The notes under the pieces were generated by a model. The model was given only the letters and a program-made list of their open reading frames with translations, did no database searches and was not told the origin of the DNA. Below are positions 46,221 through 59,255 of a DNA stretch of 64,000 bases, one piece after another; position 1 is the first letter of the stretch; each line of letters opens with the position of its first letter. The stretch lies in the NCBI GenBank assembly GCA_029876055.1, contig CM056877.1, positions 868,001 to 932,000 on the forward strand. The letters are read 5' to 3'. A program made the translations under genes and the position numbers. The DNA comes from Madurella fahalii. Lineage: Eukaryota; Ascomycota; Sordariomycetes; Sordariales.

Positions 46221-47218
46221 ATGCCTCCCGTTGCCTCCGACAATGATCTCCACAAGTTGCTCAACACGCCAACGAAACAAGTCAAGCGTATCAAGACGTT
46301 GGTGTCCGAGCATCTTGGAAGCGTCTCCAAGCGCGTGGACAGGCCGCCCATGCAGGGGTTGTTCAGCCGGACCTTCTTCGTCACGCTGGCTGACGGACGC
46401 GAAGTGGTCATCCAATTCCGAACCGAGAAACTGGATCTCGACGCCTTCAAGGTAGCCAGAGGCGCCCTGGGCTCCATCGTCCCCGATGCTGTGGCTCTCA
46501 AAGACGGAGAGCTCGAGCATGAGGGCGTCTGGGCTTACTCCCTCGAACGTCTACCGGGAAAGATGTGGGTTCACGGCGTCGCCGGCAAGGGTGCTGAGGG
46601 CCGCATAGCCGTCAACAGGTCGCTCGGGCGTGTGCTCTCCAAGGGCTGCCTTGCTGACAACAGCGGCGAGACTGTGTCAACAAAGATCCGGCCCCATCTT
46701 GAGGCCATATTGGCCAGCCCACTGGAAGAGGTTGCGACATACCGACCCTTGCTACAAGGGTTCCTTGACAAGCTGAACGAGATCAGTAAGCCACCGCCTT
46801 GGGTCTCGCACTACGACCTCAACGACGTCAACGTCCTTGTCGACGAATCCTGTCAAGTTACCGGCTTGATAGATTGGGAATTGTCAACGCCGGAACCATT
46901 CGCTGTGGGTCTCGGCCGCATCCACACCCTAGCTGGCGAATACACTGGAGGCGAATTTTGGATGCCTGACGAGTTCGAAGTTGCTGAACGAGCCTTTTGG
47001 GAGGAGTTGTTGCTGGGATGTCCCAGAAGACTCGTGGGATGTTGGAGAAGAATATCAGTCTGATCCAGGACGCAGTTATTCTCGGCACGCTCTTGGACAC
47101 CTTTTTCTGCGAGGATGGAAAAGTAGGCTGTGGCGGGGTATCAATCAAAGCCCTTCCCAAATTCCTTACATATCGGATTCCCCAGGTACGGGGGGATGAG
47201 CCTCCGTACAAGGAGTAG
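46221..47218 (+). CDS. Aminoglycoside-phosphotransferase-like kinase, frameshifted near its C-terminus
   Basis: A protein-kinase-like APH fold protein. Catalytic loop: HYDLNDVNVLV starting at about residue 197; metal-binding GLIDWE follows about 20 residues later. The start ATG 46221 gives MPPVASDNDLHKLL; upstream frame lacks an ATG. The first frame drifts after AFWEELLLG into a stop at 47063, while the true tail (MSQKTRGMLEKNISLIQDAVI ... to RGDEPPYKE and TAG 47216-47218) is in another frame. One extra G in GGG at 47015-47017 joins them and gives 332 residues. Fungal APH-like proteins act on unknown small metabolites, so no antibiotic role is implied. Confidence 0.78.
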
Positions 47219-48473
47219 AGCTCTCGATATGGGTGATTCATACCGGGAAGCAGGACGTGGCCACGAGAGAGATTCAGATACAAAATTGCAGAAACTCATT
47301 GAACAGTATGATCGCATCTTGTTCGAACCGCGCAGTTGAAATCCATTATCAAGAGCAGAGACATTGACCGGCAATTGTCACTCTAGAGGGGAAGCACACG
47401 TCACAAATTGGCAACCATGCTGCCATGTCGTCAGGTCCTCTATTGGTTAACAAGCAATGATGTTCGGAACTGAGACTTCATCTACCTTAGCCCCGCCGCT
47501 AGGGCCCGTTCAGGGACGACGAGGAACCGGTCTATACACTAGAGATCCGGGACACGTTGCCCACACATCAATTAGGAGCCCATACGTATTTTTAATACAA
47601 GTATAAGAGTCCGGGATTGTAGTGATGCTCATCTTGTGCTGGCTGTCGTATAGTTGTTGCTTGGCAATATTACTCGCCAAGCCAAGGTTGCAAAGGGGAA
47701 GGCCTTCCAATTCAAGGCCTGGTGAGTAACTCAATGATCTAACTTGATATCAAGTTAAAGTGTTTCCTCCTCATACCTATCGAACCGAGCAACGCGAGAA
47801 TTCTCATTTCTTCGGTAATCAACGGAACCTACAATCGCCATGCACTCGTGGCTCTCTTCTCATGGTGTTGTGATGCGCCTGTTCTTATCTTTGTTCGTGG
47901 CTCGCCCGATAGCCTGCACCCCTGGAACGCATGCAGAGGATTCCGGTGTGACGATTCTGTTGTTCGCAACGACCTTGGACCAGCTGGCGTGTTTTGTCTA
48001 TGCGATATGATTGGCTTATTGCAGTAGGTCAACTGTACAAAACTGGGCCGACAGGTCCAAACGGTACCCCATGCACGCCCAGCAGGTAGTGGGCCCCGCT
48101 TCGGTTCCAGTACCCCACCATGCTCTGTGGGACAGTGGCTTTTGGTTGGGGCACGTTCCACGTCCCTTGCTCCTGGACCGCTGAACCGGAATCCTTACGG
48201 CAGGAGCCTCGGGAATCACAAGACAACGTCACAACGCAGGCCGTAGACCGCTCTCGGAGTCAAATCATGTGTTGACATGGGATGAAACCGCCCCAAAATA
48301 CCGCGAGTTGCGCCCAATAGCAACAGCTACTTTTTGGAAAGGAAAGGCCGCACACCCGCAGCTCAATTGCGCCAGGCAGAAGGTGTTCGGCTCGAGGGAC
48401 TTGAACGCTGCTTGGCGGAAACGGTACAGCTCATATACGATCGAAAAGGAAGAAGCACCAGACACCAGCAGCC
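47219..48473. other. Intergenic, upstream of acyltransferase gene
   Basis: About 1.25 kb without a supported gene; the frames near 47829-48232 and 48265-48465 lack any domain. Confidence 0.4.
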
Positions 48474-51170
48474 ATGCCCGACGATAGCCATGACTCGGCG
48501 CCCGACCTGCGCATTCTGGGCGACCGGATCACCCTCCAGCCTAGTGGCTTTGTCGAGCCGCCGCCGAAAACCGCCGGGGAGGAAGGCAAGGAGGAGGCAC
48601 TCATGAAGAACATGGCCCGCTTCCGGTCCGAGCCATTACGGTACTACCGCCGTTCCAATATCCTTTCAATTGTCTTTCGCTTCGTCAACTGACCCTGCCT
48701 GCTCCAGTTTTCTCCGCGAAGTATCACTCTACGTTTCGGGCACTGGTTGGCGCGCGTACGACGATGTCATCGGCCAGCCCATCTTCTACTCGGGTTTCTC
48801 GGAGCACATCAAAACCCAGGTCATGTCGGCGGCGCTCCTCCAGGCCAAGATCTCGCAGCTGGCCGACATGCGCCTCGCCGTCGAGGAGAAGGAGGGCTTG
48901 CTCAACAAGGACGACAAGGACTTCATGCTGAAGCGGACACAGCGCCGCGCCGTGCTCGTGCAGAGCTTGCAGGAAGTGGCTGAGAGCTTGACAGACAACA
49001 TGATTTGCAAGTTTGAGAGCAAGCCGTTCATCAGGGGCGCGTACTACCTGGTGACGCAGCTGCTGCTCAGGGCGTATCATCAAGGCATCCACGTGTCCAG
49101 CGAGGAGGTGCTGCGCTTGCGTGGCGTGGCCGAGCAGGCTGCGAAGAAGAAGCAGAGCATCATATTCCTGCCTTGCCACAGGTCGCATGTGGACTATGTC
49201 TCCTTACAGCTTATTTGCTACAGGCTCGGGCTAGCACTTCCTGTAGTTGTTGCCGGCGATAATTTGAATTTCCCCCTTGTCGGTAGCTTTCTGCAGCATG
49301 CCGGTAAGCCCCTTCCACCACCCTTACTGTTCATCATTCCACATACTTACTCCGCTCCAAAGGAGCCATGTACATCCGCCGATCCTTCGGCGACGACCAG
49401 CTCTACACAACCGTAGTCCAGTCGTACATCGACGTCATGCTCCAAGGCGGCTACAACCTCGAATGCTTCATCGAAGGCGGGCGTTCCCGAACCGGCAAAC
49501 TCCTCCCGCCCAAGTTCGGCATCCTGAGCTTCGTCCTTGACAGCCTCCTCTCAGGACGCGTCGACGACGCCATCATCTGCCCCGTGAGCACCCAATATGA
49601 TAAAGTGATCGAAACAGAAGGGTACGTCACAGAGCTGCTGGGCGTGCCCAAGAAGAAGGAGAACCTGGCCGACTTCCTCACTGGCGGCTCCAGCGTGCTG
49701 TCGCTGCGCCTCGGCCGAGTGGACGTGCGGTTCCACGAGCCCTGGAGCCTGAGAGCCTTCGTCAACGAGCAGATCGCGCGGCTGTCCAAGGTCCCCTCGG
49801 CCGTCAGCGTCGACTGGCGCGACACGCAGAATCAGGTGGTAAGGCAGAAGCTGCTGCGCACGCTGGGCTACAAGGTGCTGGCCGACATCAATGACGTGTC
49901 GGTGGTGATGCCGACGGCACTGATTGGGACGGTGCTGCTGACGCTGCGAGGCCGGGGCGTGGGTAGGGCGGAGCTGGTTCGGCGAGTGGAGTGGTTGACG
50001 GAGAGGGTGAGGGCGAAGGGGGGAGAGTGGCTCATTTCGGGAACGCGCCGCTATCGGATGTGATTGAGCGCGGGCTGGAGGTGCTCGGGAAGGATCTCGT
50101 GGGTGTGGTGGAAGGGCTGGCGGAGCCGACATATTATGCCGTCGACCGGTTCCAGCTGTCGTTCTACAGGAACATGACGATCCATCTGTTCATCTCGGAG
50201 GCGCTGGTTGCGGCGGCGCTCTACACGCGCGTCAAGCAGGGCGGCGGGCCGGCGATCCAGGACATTGCCTACCAGGATTTACACGATCAGGTCTTATTCC
50301 TGTCGTCGCTCTTCCGGGGGGAGTTTATCTACTCTAGCGAAGGGCTGGCGGTGAACTTGGAGAGGACGGTGGTCGGTCTGGAGATGGACAACGTCATTTT
50401 CATCGAGAGGGATGAAGAGGGCAAGATTACAAAGATTGGTCTTTCAGACGCTGAAAGGGCGGCTGGGCGGGAGAACTACGACTTTTATTGCTTCTTGATT
50501 TGGCCATTTATTGAGGCAAGCTGGCTGGCAGCCGTGTCGCTTTTGGGCTTGTCTCCCCCGCTGGGTCAAAAGGATGATATCTGGATTCAGGTGTCCAAGG
50601 CGCAGGAGAGCGCACAGCTTGTACGGTTCCCCTCCTCCAACCATGTGTAGCCTCTCAACAAAACTAACAAATGTGCAACAGCTAGGGAAAACCCTCTACC
50701 ACCAGGGCGATCTCAGCTACTTCGAAGCCGTCAACAAGGAAACCCTCAAGAATTCGTACCAGCGCTTCGAAGAAGAAGGCATCATCCAGGTCGTCAAGTC
50801 CAAGGACGTGCGCATCCCGCCCCGCCTGCGCGTGGCACCCGAGTGGCGGCCGAAACGTGACCAAGAGACGGGCAGGCTGCTCGCCTCAGGCCCGCTATGG
50901 GAATTCACGGAGAAGATCGCGTCGAGCAGGAGGGAGGGGAAGAACCGACGTGACGGTGCGACGGTCAGCACGAGGGTCGTGAAGTTGACAGATGAGCTGG
51001 GGAGGAAGCTGTTCGAGGAGGCTATGCGGGGTGATGAGGGGAAAGGTAAGGGGAAGGGGAAGGGGCCGATGGCGCCGGCTAGGTTGAGTAGCGAGGAGGA
51101 GAAGAGCCTGAGTCGGAATGTGCGGGAGCAGAGGAGGCGGAGGATGATGGAAGGGAGGGCGCATTTGTGA
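48474..51170 (+). CDS. Glycerol-3-phosphate / dihydroxyacetone-phosphate acyltransferase, frameshifted
   Basis: Adds the first acyl chain in glycerolipid or ether-lipid synthesis (PlsB/GPAM/GNPAT type), at a membrane or peroxisome. Exons: 48474-48640, 48708-49303, 49363-50620, 50682-51170, all with GT/AG ends. Motifs: HRSHVD (His213, Asp218, the HX4D catalytic block), FIEGGRSRTGK and PVSTQYDKVIE. Frame is lost at a run of six Gs (50018-50023): the first frame stops at 50063, whereas a second frame from RVAHFGNAPLSDVIERGLEV is open to the next splice. Adding one G restores whole codons (836 residues). The C-terminus is Lys/Gly-rich. The gene converges tail to tail with Asa1, 215 bp apart. Confidence 0.87.
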
Positions 51171-51385
51171 AGAAAACGTTGGTGTCCTTATTCATGGTCG
51201 GGTGGGTGGACGGGCTTTGCATACACTGTACATAGGGGAGTGTAATCGATGTGGGCTGGGTGGAGCGAGCGAGTGTTTTCTTTCTTAGGGGGTTGACGTG
51301 GGGAGCGGGTTCGAATAGGCCCTGGACATGGTGGCCATTGTTGTATTGTATTGTATCAACACTTTGGAAGGGGCCAAAGCGGGAT

Positions 51386-52871
51386 TTAGAATACATCCCA
51401 CAAGCTGACTTTGCCGTCCTTACTCCCTGCCGCCAGCCAGTGCGCCGTCTTCGCCTGGCGGATGCGCTTGTCCCTGACGGTCAGCTCGACGAGCTTTGGT
51501 ACGGTGGTGAGACTTGTGCTGTCTCTGCCCTCTTGGGTTTCTTGGTTTTGGGAGGATCCCTCCGCAGGCGCTTCTCGGGTGTTTTCCGCGGCAGTCTCCG
51601 TCTCGATCTCGGCAAAGGCAGTCGCGTAGCAGCCGACCTTGTGCCACTTGAGGACAGCCACCTCGTTGAGTGTCTTGGCCGAATAGACGCGCACTGTAGA
51701 ATCCCAGCCTGCGGTGGCGAATACGCGTCCGTCGGATCTTATTCGGAGGCTTTGTTGGCCGGAATGTTTGGTGTTGACGGTCTTGAGGGGCTCGGACTGG
51801 GGTCTAAGAGCGGTAGTTGTTGGCTCTGCTGGGGCAGGGCGGGTTTCGTTGGCAAGCGCGGCGGATAGCAGGGACTTCCCCGTGGTGGCGGCATCGGGTT
51901 TCGTGTTGCCAATGCTCTGGTCCTTGCTTGGTTGAGTCTCCTGAGCCTGCTTTGCCTCTTGGGCTGCGGGGAGCGGATGCTTGGCTATGATGGCGTCGGC
52001 GCTGGATGTCAGGAAGAAATCTCGCCTGGGAGAAATATCCAGTGATAGTATAGGCTGAGAGTGGCATTTAGCCTGGTATTTGGTATTCCAATTGCCACGG
52101 TCGTCAAGTTGCGCTACGGTTGCCTGGCCGTTCTCGTAGCCGGCGACCAAGGTTAATGTCTGCCCCTGATGGAACAGCGACAAGGCCATGACCATGCCAT
52201 TCTTCTCCCCGAGTTTTACCGTATGGTACCGCGACTGCGAGGGTAAATGGAAGATGTCAATCTAGATTTGTCATTAGGAGCTGCGGAACTAAGAGACAAG
52301 ACGGACGGAGCCAGGCGGCACTCACGGCCTCGGAGGCAAGCGTGTTTGGTACCGCAACGAGTATCTCGGACGATGCTGAAGCGGGTAATTCGGGAGAGAC
52401 AGGGCAATACGTAAAGGAACAGAAGTTCATGGTATTGACCTCGAGCATATGCAGGATCCACGGCTGCGGCCGGGGTTCTGGAGAGGGGTCTAGCGGAAGA
52501 CTGGTGCTCAAACGGCTTTCATCGTCTGCGCCGAGTTTCCAGATTACAAGCTTGTTGTCTCTTCCATGTCTGCCAGACGCGTAATCTCAGTAACCTTTGC
52601 TCTTTTCCTGTTTCAGTGTGCTAGAGGCACCAGTAGCAACCTACGTGATCAGGCGGGCCCGTCCCCAGCCGGCGATGCCCAGGATGGCGTTGGTGTGGGC
52701 CTGCCAGACGACGCGAGGCCGCATTATAGTGAGATCCCATGAGACAACAAAGCCATCGGCATCGCCAGTCAGGAGGCGCTCGTTGCCGCACGCGAAGGCC
52801 GCAGCGTGCACCTGAGCCTTGTGGCCGCGCAGAATCGATTTGGGATGTGCCGGGCGGGCTTCGGTCGTCAT
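51386..52871 (-). CDS. asa1: ASTRA-associated protein 1 (Asa1), WD40 repeats
   Basis: Asa1 belongs to the ASTRA/TTT system that stabilises PIKK kinases such as TOR with Hsp90. Exons on the minus strand: 52871-52645, 52569-52326 and 52261-51386; introns GTAGGT...GGCAG and GTGAGT...CTAG, with correct phase. The product is 448 residues. Signature words: ILRGHKAQVHAAAF, GDADGFVVSWDL, ITHGRDNKLVIWKLG, AGYENGQATVAQLD, LSLDISPRRDFFLTSSADA, IRSDGRVFATAGWDSTVRVY and AAGSKDGKVSLWDVF, i.e. WD40 strands ending with the family's C-terminal WD. A low-complexity Gln/Glu/Ala stretch interrupts repeats at about 255-310. Confidence 0.9.
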
Positions 52872-54132
52872 TTTCTCCTAAAGAGGCGGTTCTGGAATAT
52901 GGCGATCACACAGCGGCATGGCCGACCCGACAGTCGGTGGGCTTCAAGCCGAGACCCGGGCTGCAAATTGATCTGCGGATTTCTTCTAGAAGGTCAGCCG
53001 CCAAGTTGATGTCCTGCTTATCCGTCTTCAATGTCTCGGAGGTTCCCGATGGTGGATGCTGGCTGCTGGCACCCTGAAAGAAAGACTCAGCCCCACATCT
53101 GATTCCAATTCCCCCCGCTGTGACGAAGCCCCAGCATGGATTCTACCCCAAACCTTCGCACTGCACCCGAACCCTTGTCGCAATGGCTTGGGGCTGGTCC
53201 CGGCTTGCGATCGTCAGAAGAAACAACTCCCAGGGGAGCCATCATCAAACCATTCGGCCCAGGCTCCAGAGCCCAGCCTCTTACCGTGCCTCTTTATCCG
53301 TATCTTTGTTCCGCAGCAATCGAGAAGCAAAGAGTGTCATACCCCCGTCCCTGACCTAGAGATGCAAGCCAGCTTGGCCGAACCGGGATCGGTGATCAAA
53401 CGGAACCGGGTGCAGGGATAAAGTCCCCAAAGGTATCCGAACATCACATAACATGTGCCTCCCTTCCGTCTTGGAGTACGTAGAGGTATGCAGCTGTCTT
53501 GGGCTCGAAAACCCTTCTAGAATGTCTTCCTCGCACTCAAGACGTCGATCCTTGGATCAACATCCCCCCCACCAAATGCAGGGGTTTCGGTCTGAGCCAT
53601 GGATTCGACGCAACCTTCCCCTGCCTGCAACGGGAACCGTGCCCCTTCGTCTTGGCCAAGACCTCACCTGTCCCAACCTGCTCATTCATTCTTTCCGTCG
53701 TCGCGATCAACGTCGCCTTCGCTATTGTTCACGCCTCGATTCGAGGCAAGACTTGGGCAGAGCCATTCTGCTTCGGCTTTTCCATCTGTCACCTGATGGC
53801 TCCAGCCCCGCGCTTGCACCTACCTGTCTTGGCCTGCATTGTGTGGCTGTGGCAGCTTCAACAGTGAACGCGCCATCCTCTGCCACTGATAAACTGCTTC
53901 TCGTTTCTGCGCTCAGAATTACTGCTGGAAACTCGCCGCATCTCGCCAGACTTGGCCGGACTCATGGCTTCCTCCAACTTATCCGGAATCCATGACCACA
54001 AGAACTCGCCTTCGGAACAAGCGCGCTCGTCGCCACCAGCGGCAAACATAGCCAAACGTCTCTTCTCACCATCTCAGGTGTCTGCCGTCTGGCCTCCGGG
54101 CTCATATTTATTGACCCGGCCTCTAGTCGCGC
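52872..54132. other. Divergent intergenic region asa1 / Zn2Cys6 gene
   Basis: About 1.26 kb; holds the 5' ends of both genes, C-rich. ORFs such as 53453-53995 are low in complexity and have no domain. A long 5' leader for the regulator gene is plausible. Confidence 0.4.
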
Positions 54133-56657
54133 ATGATGGATCCTAGTCGACATCGTCAATCGCAAGTTCACACCCGCACAAACAGCTCTCAGTCCCAAAT
54201 GCACCTGGAGCCCCCGTATCCGGAGGGTGAGCAGCTGCCGCCTCTCGCCACAGTCTCCGGCGGCAACCATAGGCCCGAGGCCCAATATGACGCTTCGCCG
54301 GCGAGGCGGCAGGGGTTTCCCAGGATAAGACTTCCATCAACTCCCCGTATCAAGACAATAAGCCGCGATGGCAGCAGCACTGGCCGCAAGCCGGGCCTTT
54401 CGGCAAGCCCCGTGGCTGACAAATCTAAACGCGTACGTACGGGGTGCTTGACCTGTCGCGAACGCCACCTCAAGTGCGATGAGGGGTTGCCGGACTGCAA
54501 CAACTGCCTCAAGAGCAAGCGCGAATGCAAACGTGGATTGCGTCTAAACTTCATCGACATTCAAGTCAAGGAGCCCCCGTGCATGGCCCCAACAGCAGAA
54601 TGGTTAGGTCCGTCGCTTCACCCTCCAGCTACTCTATATGATATGTAGCTAGCTGTACTGGGTGTGTTAGATGCTAACTTAAGTCAACTTCAAGTCAAAA
54701 TTCAAGACGAATCCCGGCAGGTTGCGTCTGAATACAAGGGCGGTCTCGAGCGGTACTCAACGCAAAGCGAGCATCTAGGTGCGAATGCGGTGAGAGGCTT
54801 GCCTTTACATGGAAATAGTGATCTGTTACTACTAGATCCATCCGTACCGGCACCTGTACCGCAGCCCGGCCTCGCCGCATTTGATCGGGGTGTCTTTGCG
54901 TTTGCTGCATTGTCTGATCACAATGCGGTCGCAGAGACGCCCAGCTCGCATGTCGAACTCGCCGCAACGCCCGGTGGGACCACCACGGGCGAGCGCGACT
55001 ACCTGAGCTCCGAGCAGGAAATCCAATTCTTGCAGGTGTTCATAGACGAGGTGGCGGTGTGGATGGACTGCTTGGACAGAGATAAGCACTTCGCCAACGT
55101 AGTGCCATACTTGGCACTCAAGTCACCGATGATGCTCAACGCGTTGCTCGCATGCGGCGCCAGACACCTAACGTCATTAGGCGCATATCACGGCGGGCAA
55201 GCAGACTCCTACTACGACACGGCCACGACATTACTGTTACAGAACCTTCAGGATCCAGATCACAATAGGGACGAATGTGCCATCACGGCTGTCATTCTCA
55301 ATGTGTGCGAGACCATGACCGATAATTCGAGGCAGCGCATAAACCGCAGCGTTGATGCACGTTTATTGATCCAGGATTGCGGATGGGATGCAACATCAGT
55401 AGGCCTGGGAGCGGCCTGCTTCTGGGTCAACATCAACATAGAAGTGCTCAACTGCATTTCCTTTGGCTGTCAGACTGTCTGGGATCCGGATCAATGGGGG
55501 ATGGATTTGGAGTTCATCCAGGGGGTGTCTAGGAGCGGCAGCCACAGCATCATAGGAGACGATGACACTGGAGTTGCCCGACTTGAGCGTGACGGCGTCA
55601 GTCATCCAGCACTAGATGACACCCCCCAATTCGGCGACGAGGAGCTCTGGGTGCAGCGCATCCTTTACGTCATGGCCAAAGTTGCCAACTTCCACGCCGA
55701 TATACCCCAGTTCCAGTCACCGTCTCCGCACGACGAACAGGTGCGTCAGCAGAGTCGGATCTCGGAGTGGAATCGACTCAAGGCCATGTGCGACGCTTGG
55801 AACCGTAACTGCCCAAGGTCGATGCGGCCTTACGGCTACTCTCCCGCACCTTCGACCAGGTCCCTCTTCCCCAATGTATGGTACGTCGACTTCAACATCC
55901 TCTCTTGCCTTCTCTTCCTAGGCATTCCCAGACGCTGACCATCTGTGACAGGCTCATCAAGCGTTCTGCCAAGCTCGGGCGGCTCTTCTACCACACGGCA
56001 TTGTCTCTGCTAGCACAAGTCAACCCGCTCAGCCCACCCGATAGCCGGGAAAACCGCACTTTACAGGAACACCACGCCCACCATGTCTGCGGTATAATCG
56101 CGCACACAAGCGATCGCGCCGTCGCCTCGGTCGCTATCCGCGGTCTGGCCCTTGCCAGCACCGTGCTGGCCAACCGCCGCGAACAAAACGAGATCATCAC
56201 CGTCCTAGAGCGGATTAGCCGCGATACTGGATGGGGTATAGGGAAGATCACGGCCGACTTGAGGAGGGCATGGGGCTGGAAAGACACAACAGCCCCTCCA
56301 CTAGCAATTTCCAACATCACTTCGCTTCCTTCCGCCACCGGGGTACTCTCGAGAGATGACACCTGGGGCAGCGGCGGGAAGATCATAGACAGAGAAGCGA
56401 CGAGGACTAGGATTCGGACGGGAAGCGAACCCGGATGGGGAACTTTGAGGCCTTCCTTTCTCCAGTCCTCCCTTTCATCTGCACCAACGCCATCAATTCC
56501 GCGGCAGTTGGCGCCTCTGGTGGAGGCACGCTCATTGTCTCCGCCAGCCGGGTCGCCCGCGGATTTTAGTCATCATGACTATGCCTATCAAGGCGCCTAT
56601 GACCGACCTAACCCGGCAAATGGGTTCAATCGACCACTAGGGCTTTGGTCGGGATAG
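54133..56657 (+). CDS. Zn2Cys6 fungal transcription factor
   Basis: Exons 54133-54607, 54695-55880 and 55952-56657; introns have GTCCGT...AAG (branch GCTAAC) and GTACGT...CAG ends. The product is 788 residues. The binuclear zinc cluster has Cys105, 108, 115, 122, 125 and 132 (C-x2-C-x6-C-x6-C-x2-C-x6-C) after a basic patch, DNA-binding in the nucleus. The middle and C-terminal parts (ASEYKGGLERY, ALLACGARHLTSLG, WLIKRSAKLGRLFYHTALSL, CGIIAHTSDRAVASVAIRGL, ERISRDTGWGIGKI) match fungal-specific transcription factor domain 2. A proline/serine-rich tail follows. No neighbouring metabolic cluster points to its targets. Confidence 0.92.
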
Positions 56658-57395
56658 ACAGACCCCGCTTATTATTTGTATCGAAGATTGACGGGGAAAC
56701 CAGCCCCGTATATTTATCCATCTCCCAAGGTCTTAGGATACCCAATTCACATCATAAATGCTATGATCCACCTAGATATATCTCATGTATCTCTTCGAAA
56801 GCTCGATTCCTACACGAAGCGCTGTGCTAGGGCTCCGTAGGGACCCGCGTGCTAGCCGTGACTGAAACCGTTCCACTGCTAATTCGATCAAATATCAGGA
56901 TAAAGAGAGAGATATCACCCCTGAGGGGGTCAAAGCATTAGGACGCGCAGCTCCGTACTATGAAATGCGTGTGATTGGTATGTATGCTCTATCTAGGTCC
57001 GGCCCGCGAGTTCCCTTGTCTATCTAGGCAACTGTTGATGGAGTGCGGAATGGGAAAGACCCCCAAAGCCGCTAAAGCGAATGCTAGTCTATGCCGTGAA
57101 GATTTTAGATCTTCCACGTCTATATGAATCACGACCTTGGTGTGCGGGTCCTCGGGCATTCTGCTTTGCCCGCTGTAGCTACCCTCTTTTGTAGGTTAGA
57201 TAAAGCCAGGAGAGTTGGTCAAAAGAAGCAAAACTATGACGCTCCATCCATCTTTCCCATCCCCGACATGAGCACATCTCCGAGAGATGATAATGGCTTC
57301 GAGAAGTCGGCATGGGCCAGGCATACAAAACGGATGCCCACGTCTCAAACCCGCCGCCGCCGACTGCAAGATTTGGCGGTACCCGCTCGAATGGC
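56658..57395. other. Intergenic, convergent gene ends
   Basis: About 740 bp between the 3' ends of the Zn2Cys6 gene and the HAD phosphatase gene. No ORF or repeat is supported. Confidence 0.4.
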
Positions 57396-58463
57396 TCAAG
57401 CCGCATCCGCACCACCGGAGCCCTCCACAACCTGCACCACCTCCCCATTCTCCACCGCCGCCCCCTCCGCCATACACGCCTCCTCCTCAACCTCGACGGG
57501 CGGAATCACCATGCCGTACCGCTCGTAGGGGAAGTCCACCAGCGTAGGGAGGTACTCGGCCCAGCCGTCGCCGAGCTCGCCGAGCTGGTGGAGATCGACG
57601 TCGCCGGCCTCGCCGGTGCGGCCGGCCAGGACCTCGGCCTCGCGGCCGGCGTACTCCTTCTTGAGCATGGGGTGGGGGCACCAGACGACGCGCATGCCGG
57701 CGCGGCGGCCGGCCTCGACGCCCGGCACGCTGTCCTCGAACACGAGGCACTCCTCGGGGGTGATGGGCCGCTCGCCCGCGGGGAGCGAGTCGTTGATGGT
57801 CCGCAGCGCCAGCAGGTAGATGTCGGGCAGCGGCTTCCCCCGCCCCGGGGCGATGCGCGCGTCGTCGCCGAGCACGCGCCGGTGCGTCTCGAACACGCTG
57901 AAGAGCTCGCCCAGGTGCGCCGTCTTGAGCCGGAAGTTGGCCTCGTGCGACGAGGTGGCCAGCGCGATGTGCACGCGGTGCGGCTGGCGGGGGCCCGCCG
58001 GGCTAGTGTGGCTGCCGTTTGTCGCCGCGGTGGAGGAGGAGGAGGGCTGCTGCGCTTTCTTGACGTCCCAGTAGCGCGTCCGGCCGAGGTCGCTGAGCAG
58101 CCTGGGAATCCCCGGGAGGGGCTGGGTGCCCGGGAAGTGCTGCGCTTGGAGCTTGTAGTACTGGTCGATGTACTCCTCCTGGCTGATGGGCAGCTGCGCC
58201 CAGTCGTGGAAGAGCTTGTTGGCAATTGGGCCCGGACGGCCTTGGAGCTTGGCCTTGATGCTCCACGGCAGCTTGGGGCGCTGATACTTCTCCAGGACCA
58301 GGTTGATGCAGAGCGTGTACAGATCCTCGGTGTCGAGAAGCAGCCCGTCCATGTCAAAAAGACACGCGCGAACGGGAGGGAAACTACGAGATACCGACTG
58401 TCAATGCTTAGGCCCGGGAGATGGCTGCTAGCGAAGAAAAACCTACTCAGTTCTAGGAGCCAT
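57396..58463 (-). CDS. HAD-superfamily phosphatase (GS1/DOG-like)
   Basis: Exon 1 is only 17 nt (58463-58447), followed by a 63-bp intron (GTAGGT...TAG) and exon 2 at 58383-57396, giving 334 residues. The joined start reads MAPRTDFPPVRACLFDMDG. The nucleophile and acid/base pair is Asp16/Asp18 (DMDG); ATSS, GKPLPDIYLLAL and FEDSVPGVEAG are motifs II to IV of the HAD fold. A cap domain at about 30-100 and an insert rich in Ser/Ala at about 110-125 are present. It removes phosphate from a small metabolite; related proteins act on 2-deoxyglucose-6-phosphate, glycerol phosphate or pseudouridine phosphate, so the substrate is unknown. Cytosolic. Confidence 0.88.
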
Positions 58464-59255
58464 GGTAATCAGCTGTGGCAGAACTAATGTCACTTCCGGG
58501 AGAGATTCGGGTTTCAGAAACGCAGGCGCCCTCGATCGTTGACGGATAATGAGGTTGAGGCTTGGTGAGATGGTGGGAATCTGTATAATTCGTAAAGTTC
58601 AAACTTTCCCAAGACTTATATAGCTCCCTCGAGAAACAACACAAAGGGAGGAGATCACCGAGGGGAAGATGATGGATCAAGAAAAAGTTGAAAGCTCCCC
58701 TGCAATGCGGGGCACCCTGGCCTCAGGCTCTGACGCGCTAGCCAGAGAGCTCTTTTCTAACAACGAAATTTCCCGACACCTAGGTGGCTCGTTAGGGTCC
58801 TTGTAAACGGCCGTCCTCGGGCCGTTTGACCCCTGAGAAGCAACACAAGCAGCCGAGGATGTCGCGAGATATGAAGGGTGCAGAGAGGTGTTGAGCTCGG
58901 ACGAAATGCCGTCATGCCCGGGATTAGCCGTGTCACTGACACCCTGGCCATCGTGGCTACACTAACTGGAACAAGTCTAACGCTGCGTAAACGTGCCGGA
59001 ACCCAAAACGGTGGATTGCCAGCGGCTCATCCCCGAACCACTCAGGAGATGAGAAGCCGCACCGTGCGCGGTTTGATGGGAAATCGTCTGGCATGTGAAA
59101 GGTCGCAATTGATTTCTTGTGTTACAGCCCACGGTTGGAGGCGATTGGAGACGATCTCACCGGCCTTGGCTCGGCGTATCCAGACCTTATCCCGCATCCC
59201 AAGGCAACACCCCGAACCAAATCCGCATCCATTCGGCACGCTAAATCTCCGCACG
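58464..59255. other. Divergent intergenic region HAD / TPR genes
   Basis: About 790 bp with the 5' regions of two diverging genes. The open frame 58878-59462 overlapping the next gene is upstream read-through in the same frame, and its true start is 59256. Confidence 0.45.

Noticed and set aside
50018..50063. Programmed ribosomal frameshift in the acyltransferase
   Set aside because: The same kind of one-base loss occurs in unrelated core genes, and no slippery heptamer plus structure was evident; sequence error is simpler.
53453..53995. 180-codon frame upstream of the Zn2Cys6 gene
   Set aside because: No domain, Ser/Leu/Arg-rich; better explained as leader or promoter DNA.
57312..58487. 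Long plus-strand frame of 391 codons
   Set aside because: It is the G+C-rich antisense of the HAD phosphatase, which carries the real motifs.
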